Source of the DNA: Planctomycetia bacterium
Lineage (GTDB): Bacteria; Planctomycetota; Planctomycetia; Gemmatales; Gemmataceae
Direction of reading: 5' to 3'
Length of the DNA: 35,344 nucleotides
NCBI GenBank assembly: GCA_005799265.1
Contig: SYHD01000123.1
Location: forward strand, 1-35,344
In this document: positions 31,762 through 35,344 of the stretch, in pieces
Numbering within the stretch: the first letter of the stretch is position 1
Layout: each line of letters opens with the position of its first letter
Made by a program: the position numbers and the translations under genes
Notes under the pieces: model-generated
What the model saw: the letters and a program-made list of their open reading frames with translations, nothing else
Told to the model about the DNA's origin: nothing
Databases searched by the model: none

Positions 31762-32100
31762 TCACGCTTGCAGGACGGCATCGACCGCCTTGGCAAGTTC
31801 CGCTTCCGAGACCAGGCCGACGATTGTTTGCTTCGGTTGGGCGCCGCCTTTGAAGATCAGCACGCGCGGGATGTTCGTGACGCCATAGGTGGACGCGAGA
31901 TCCTGGGCGTCATCGACGTTGAGTTTGCCGACCTTGACCTTGCCCACGTATTTGTCGGCCAGTTTGTCGATGGTGGGGGCCAACGCGCGGCACGGACCGC
32001 ACCAGGGAGCCCAAAAATCGACCACGACGGGAACCGTGCTTGCGACCACTTCTTGCTGCCAGTTCGTTTCGGTGAATTCCAAGACATTGGCGCCGGCCAT
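31762..32100 (-). CDS. trxA: Thioredoxin
   Basis: The 112-residue cytoplasmic thioredoxin has the active site WCGPC in VVDFWAPWCGPCRALAPTIDKLA, the DDAQDLASTYGVTNIPRVLIFKGG block with the cis-proline, and the C-terminal glycine region. It reduces disulfides in ribonucleotide reductase, peroxidases and others, and is itself reduced by thioredoxin reductase, which is not in the window. GGAAAGGA upstream is a good ribosome site and there is a clear promoter at 32230-32258. Confidence 0.95.
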   Translation of the reverse strand: MAGANVLEFTETNWQQEVVASTVPVVVDFWAPWCGPCRALAPTIDKLADKYVGKVKVGKLNVDDAQDLASTYGVTNIPRVLIFKGGAQPKQTIVGLVSEAELAKAVDAVLQA

Positions 32101-32229
32101 TCTCTGGTCCTTTCCGCAAATCGGCCGAAGCGATCCTCGGCCTGGATGGGTGATTGATAATGACGTTCCGATGCAGGTCTGTTGGGCGTTGCGTTCTGCG
32201 AGCGCTAAACGGCCCAGATCGTTTACTTT

Positions 32230-32258
32230 ATTATAAGGAGGCGAGTCAACCCCAGCAA
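32230..32258 (-). promoter_or_regulatory. Promoter of trxA
   Basis: On the minus strand TTGCTG (32258-32253), a 17-nt spacer and a perfect TATAAT (32235-32230) point at trxA, about 130 nt away. The GCGAGCGCT motif (32198-32206) lies within the leader. Confidence 0.55.
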
Positions 32259-32322
32259 CCCGCGCGCTGATCCGTCTTGACGTGTAACAGACGGCTCTCT
32301 AGCATGGTGTAGTGGCTAGTCA

Positions 32323-32395
32323 GGCCCCGACGTCTAGAGGCCTAGGACACGGCCCTTTCAAGGCCGCGACACGGGTTCGAATCCCGTCGGGGTCA
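32323..32395 (+). tRNA. tRNA-Glu (anticodon UUC)
   Basis: The 73-nt sequence folds as a cloverleaf. The acceptor GGCCCCG pairs with CGGGGTC (one G-U), the D arm starts GTCTAGAGG as in other tRNA-Glu, and the anticodon stem CGGCC/GGCCG holds the loop CTTTCAA with TTC at 32357-32359. The T arm is ACGGG-TTCGAAT-CCCGT. CCA is not encoded. A recombinase remnant ends 18 nt downstream, so the 3' half is a likely attachment site. Confidence 0.95.
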
Positions 32396-32412
32396 TTAGG
32401 TAGTTTTTCTTA

Positions 32413-33285
32413 CTACCGCATAGGCTGGCAACCGCTCGCATATCTCCGCAACCCTCCAGTACTTCCGGCGAATCTTGCGAATACATGCTGATCCGTGCGG
32501 CGGGTTGCTGCGCCGCTTTTTGCGCCGCCTGTCGCCTGCCTGAAATGATCCTCGGTCGTCTGCGTGTAATGGGCCAGGGCCGTCTTGGGGCTATTGCCAA
32601 GCCACTCTGCAACGACGTGGATCGGAAACGCCTCGGCCAGTTCCGTTTCACGGCTGGCGCGAAGATTTTGGAAGAGGCGCGGCCAAGTCTTGACGCCGGC
32701 GCGACGGCATATGCGCGTTAGCTGCGTGCGAAGATTGGCGTTCGTGTCCCGATAACGGGTGATGACGTGGATCGCGCCCGGCTGGGCCAGCTCGAAGGCT
32801 TCTTCAAGATAGGGACGCAATTCGGGGAAGATGGGAATCAATCTTTCGCCGCCGTCATCGTGCTTCGTCTTGGGAGCCTCCATGCGAAAACGATCGCGCT
32901 CCCAATTCACGTCGGACCATTCCAACGTCAACGGCTCCGAGGTGGTCCGCAAGCCGCCGTATCGGGCCAGGGCCAGCAGTAGACGCCATTCATGGTCGGG
33001 GCACGCTTCGAGAACGCGGGCAAAGGGCGCGCGGTCAACGAAGAAGGCGCGGGCCGTGTTCACTTCGCTTGGCGTGCGGAGATGCGCGAACGGATTGACC
33101 GTCGCAACCCCGTCGCGAATCACCTGCGCCCAGAATTGCCGGGCAACCTTCACGCTCTTGGATACCGTGGGGCCAGCGTATTCCGTCTTGAGCCAGACGA
33201 GCCAGCGATCCGTGTCTCCCTCGGTAATGCCGCGCATGGACGTTGAACCGGGGAAGAACGCGAGCAATCGGTTCGCGATGGACAC
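32413..33285 (-). pseudogene. Tyrosine recombinase (integrase), 5'-truncated
   Basis: The catalytic domain is intact by eye: the first arginine in LARYGGLRTTSEPLTLEWSDV, the lysine in APKTKHDDGG, NLRASRETELAEAF with the second arginine, WLGNSP and the nucleophile tyrosine in ALAHYTQTTEDHF. The SAM-like core-binding region starts at about ANRLLAFF (33270) and runs to NPFAHLRT. Upstream of about 33285 the frame continues to 33393 (MPLHLLRQ...), but those codons are antisense to a PLD-nuclease tail, so the true N-terminus, perhaps 60-80 residues, is lost. Its 3' end lies beside tRNA-Glu, the usual place for an element that integrates there. Without the N-terminus it is probably inactive. Confidence 0.78.
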
Positions 33286-33435
33286 CGGATGTTCCTGTCG
33301 AGCGCCAACTTCACCGAGTACGCCTTCACCATCAACATGGAGTTGGGCCTGCTTGTGACGGGCGGGAAGTTGCCGGAGCAAGTGGAGCGGCATTTTGAGC
33401 GGCTGATCGAGAACAGGAGCTTCCTTCGAGTATGA
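33277..33435 (+). pseudogene. C-terminal remnant of a PLD-family nuclease (DrmC-like)
   Basis: The frame reads DGHRMFLSSANFTEYAF and then NMELGLLVTGGKLPEQVERHFERLIENRSFLRV, ending at 33435. 'SSANFTEYA..-NMELGLLV' is the second HKD half and tail of phospholipase-D-fold proteins such as DrmC of DISARM. The part upstream of about 33275 is replaced by the integrase in the opposite direction, so only some 50 residues remain. A 14-bp palindrome, ATGACCATGGTCAT (33432-33445), overlaps its stop. The DrmC link is a family-level guess; other PLD proteins share the motif. Confidence 0.6.
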
Positions 33436-33729
33436 CCATGGTCATTGAGCGCCCAAAACCAGTCACCCGGGAGGGGGGCCCCGTGGCTTGACCGACAAAG
33501 GTAATAAGACTTGATCGTGTGACGTTGGCTGCAATCGATGGCAGATCGGGAATTATAGTTGTCGTTGATGGGGAAAAATAATTGTCGCTTGACACAACGA
33601 GTTGAGTTTTTGCACAAATTTAATAGTGTTGTCCTTGATTGATCCCACCTTCGCCGAACATTTTGGCGTGTGAGTTGTGCCGAGAACAAGGGCTACTTCG
33701 ATATTTGCTTTCCCGTGGGGAACAGCGCG
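33436..33729 (+). other. AT-richer gap upstream of moxR genes
   Basis: The stretch is visibly lower in GC than its surroundings from about 33540 to 33720. It holds a perfect TTGACA (33589-33594) but no good -10 at the right distance. Short TTGTCG and CAACG motifs recur at 33558-33600. No gene is supported. A GTG at 33670 opens the MoxR frame but lacks a ribosome site. Confidence 0.4.
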
Positions 33730-34800
33730 ATGATGCCACTGCCTCAATTCTTGGAGAATTATCAGGCCGTTCGCGCGGCGTTGTCGCGCGTCCTTGTCGG
33801 ACACGCGAGCGCCGTCGAACATTTGTTGGTTGCACTCATTGCAGACGGGCACGTGATGCTCACGGGCGTGCCGGGCCTGGGACGTACTCTGCTAGTGAAA
33901 TCGGTGTCTTGCGCCCTTGGGCTGTCCTTCAATCGCATTCAATTTACCCCGGACCTGCTGCCGACCGACATCACCGGCACCGAAGTTTTACAGGAAAGCG
34001 CCGACCGTAGGACCCGCTCGTTCCGCTTCTTCAAAGGGCCGATCTTCGCCAACCTGGTACTCGCGGATGAAATCAATCGGAGTCCGCCGCGTACCCAATC
34101 GGCCTTGCTGGAGGTGATGCAGGAACGCCAGCTAACGGTCGGCGGCCAGAGATACGCTGTGCCGATGCCGTTCTTGCTGATCGCCACGCAAAACTCGCTG
34201 GAAACGGAAGGCATCTTCCCGTTGCCGGAAGCCCAGATGGATCGCTTCCTGATGGGCATCCACATGGACTATCCCAGCTTCGACGAGGAAGTCGGCATCG
34301 TCGATGCGACCACGAGCCTCGGCGCTCAAGTCTTTCTCCCCTCTCCCGAATTACCGGGACAGGGGAGACGGGTGGTGGAGCCGATCTTGTCGGTGGAGAC
34401 ACTCATCGCCATGCAGCAACTGGCCAAGATCGTGCCGGTTGCCCCGTCCGTCAAGGAGTATGCGTTGGCCCTGGTGCGGAACACGCGCTTGGGCGCCCAA
34501 ACACCGACGGACAGCGTTGCCCGCCTGCTGCGCTGGGGTTCATCGCCGCGCGGTGGCCAGGCGTTGATCGCGGCGTCGAAGGTACTGGCGTGCGTTCGAG
34601 GCCGTCCCTACGTGACTCGCCAGGATATTCGCGATATCGCCCTGCCCGTGCTGGCCCATCGTTTGGTACTCAGTTATCGCGCCGGCCCCCAGGGCGCGAG
34701 CATGAGCCAACTGGTGGATCGGCTCATCGCAGAGACCGATCGCCAGCAGGCGCCGCCCGTCAAGAGTCGGCGCTGGCACGATGTTTTGCTCAGCCGATAG
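33730..34800 (+). CDS. MoxR-type AAA+ ATPase with altered Walker A
   Basis: The 356-residue protein is a MoxR-family AAA+ protein. Walker A reads GVPGLGRT, with Arg (codon CGT) in place of the invariant Lys. Walker B is intact (LVLADEINRSPPRTQSALLEVMQE), as are sensor 1 (LLIATQNSLETEGIFPLPEAQMDRF) and the C-terminal lid domain (SPRGGQALIAASKVLACVRGRPYVTRQDI). MoxR proteins act as chaperones for metal or complex assembly, often with VWA proteins. The Lys-to-Arg change usually weakens ATP binding, so this copy may be a non-hydrolysing partner of the intact MoxR 33 nt downstream. GGGGAA at about 33717 supports the ATG at 33730 (33733 also possible). Confidence 0.88.
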   Translation: MMPLPQFLENYQAVRAALSRVLVGHASAVEHLLVALIADGHVMLTGVPGLGRTLLVKSVSCALGLSFNRIQFTPDLLPTDITGTEVLQESADRRTRSFRFFKGPIFANLVLADEINRSPPRTQSALLEVMQERQLTVGGQRYAVPMPFLLIATQNSLETEGIFPLPEAQMDRFLMGIHMDYPSFDEEVGIVDATTSLGAQVFLPSPELPGQGRRVVEPILSVETLIAMQQLAKIVPVAPSVKEYALALVRNTRLGAQTPTDSVARLLRWGSSPRGGQALIAASKVLACVRGRPYVTRQDIRDIALPVLAHRLVLSYRAGPQGASMSQLVDRLIAETDRQQAPPVKSRRWHDVLLSR

Positions 34801-34833
34801 TCGTTCATCCATGAGAATGAAGGAGTATACACC

Positions 34834-35344
34834 TTGACCGCGACCATGTCCAAACCCATTGCCTGGACCGATGCCGACCTTGCACGGGTTGCCCACTTGA
34901 AGGATGCTCACGACAAGATCATCGGCCAAATTCGCAAGGCAGTCGTCGGCCAGGAACAGGTCATCAACGAGTTGATGATCGTTCTATTCGCTCAAGGTCA
35001 TGGTCTGCTGATGGGTGTACCCGGCCTGGCGAAGACCCTGCTGGTCCGCACGCTCGCCTCCAGTCTGTCGTTGCAGTTTCGCCGAGTGCAATTCACTCCC
35101 GACCTGATGCCGTCGGACATCACGGGGACGGAAGTCATCCAGGAGGACAAGGTGACCGGCGAACGGCGCTTCAAATTCCTGCAAGGGCCGATCTTCACCA
35201 ACATGCTTCTGGCGGACGAAATCAATCGCACGCCGCCCAAGACACAGGCCGCGCTGCTGGAAGCCATGCAAGAGATTCAAGTGACGACTGGCGGCGAGCG
35301 CTACGATTTGCCGCGCCCCTTCATGGTGTTGGCGACGCAGAACC
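34834..35344 (+). CDS. MoxR-type AAA+ ATPase (partial, runs off the window)
   Basis: The first 170 residues are present. Walker A is [12 protein letters not shown] with the normal lysine, Walker B is [23 protein letters not shown], and the sequence ends at VLATQN (sensor 1) at the window edge. I start at TTG 34834 because AGGAG (34821-34825) lies 8 nt upstream; the first ATG (34846) would be 20 nt away. Only 33 nt separate it from the first moxR, so they are co-transcribed. Downstream genes, not seen here, commonly encode DUF58 and VWA proteins. Confidence 0.9.
   Translation, partial: MTATMSKPIAWTDADLARVAHLKDAHDKIIGQIRKAVVGQEQVINELMIVLFAQGHGLLMGVPGLAKTLLVRTLASSLSLQFRRVQFTPDLMPSDITGTEVIQEDKVTGERRFKFLQGPIFTNMLLADEINRTPPKTQAALLEAMQEIQVTTGGERYDLPRPFMVLATQN

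Noticed and set aside
33277-33435. DISARM defence locus
   Set aside because: Only a 50-residue PLD tail is present; no drmA, drmB, helicase or methylase gene is in the window.
33670-33729. GTG start for the first MoxR
   Set aside because: No ribosome site and no MoxR homology before the ATG at 33730.
1-35344. CRISPR array or insertion sequence with terminal repeats
   Set aside because: No regularly spaced direct repeats, cas genes or transposase were seen.

Overview
The window looks like a chromosome segment from a planctomycete, probably of the Gemmata group. The reasons are a DUF1501 protein with a twin-arginine leader next to a DUF1549/DUF1553 protein with C-x4-CH cytochrome-like motifs, large secreted proteins with PPC, IPT and polymorphic repeats, an N-terminal LEDR-type leader motif, paired GYF_2 proteins, a DUF4058 protein and tandem MoxR ATPases. 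All names come from reading the sequence; no database search was run.

Layout. 1-508 is the 5' third of a 16S rRNA gene on the minus strand, with a long leader and two candidate promoters up to about 880. Reading right come purQ, a medium-chain quinone oxidoreductase and a two-gene toxin-antitoxin (TA) module with a palindromic operator (3.0-3.7 kb). A three-gene operon (3.9-8.0 kb) encodes a TolQ/ExbB-type proton channel, a degenerate Hsp70/actin-fold protein with a C-terminal FHA domain, and a protein with a TolR/ExbD-like membrane helix, a long coiled coil and a VWA domain. A second TA-like pair follows, then an aldo/keto reductase (minus) and purF. From 11.8 to 21 kb lies the surface and secreted block: PPC/IPT protein, a frameshifted polymorphic-repeat protein, a HEAT plus beta-helix protein, DUF1501 and DUF1549/1553, several with clear terminators. 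From 21 to 28.8 kb are two GYF_2 paralogues, a cupin/DUF4058 pair (minus), speA, an MqsRA-like TA pair and pyrD. From 28.8 to 32.1 kb on the minus strand are an FHA-coiled-coil protein, a membrane-anchored thioredoxin and TrxA. Then come tRNA-Glu(UUC), a truncated tyrosine recombinase, the tail of a PLD-family nuclease, and two tandem MoxR AAA+ genes, the second cut by the window end.

How the genes work together. purQ, purF and pyrD belong to nucleotide synthesis and speA to polyamine synthesis, but each stands alone rather than in a pathway operon. The operon at 3906-8000 is the strongest candidate for an undescribed system. By analogy with TolQR, ExbBD and MotAB, the first and third proteins could form a proton-driven stator complex whose moving subunit carries a coiled coil and a VWA adhesion/scaffold domain instead of a peptidoglycan-binding domain. 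The middle protein looks like a non-catalytic regulator. The stretch from the tRNA to about 33.4 kb looks like the scar of an integrative element that once carried a defence-type nuclease. The first MoxR has arginine in place of the Walker A lysine, while its neighbour is intact.
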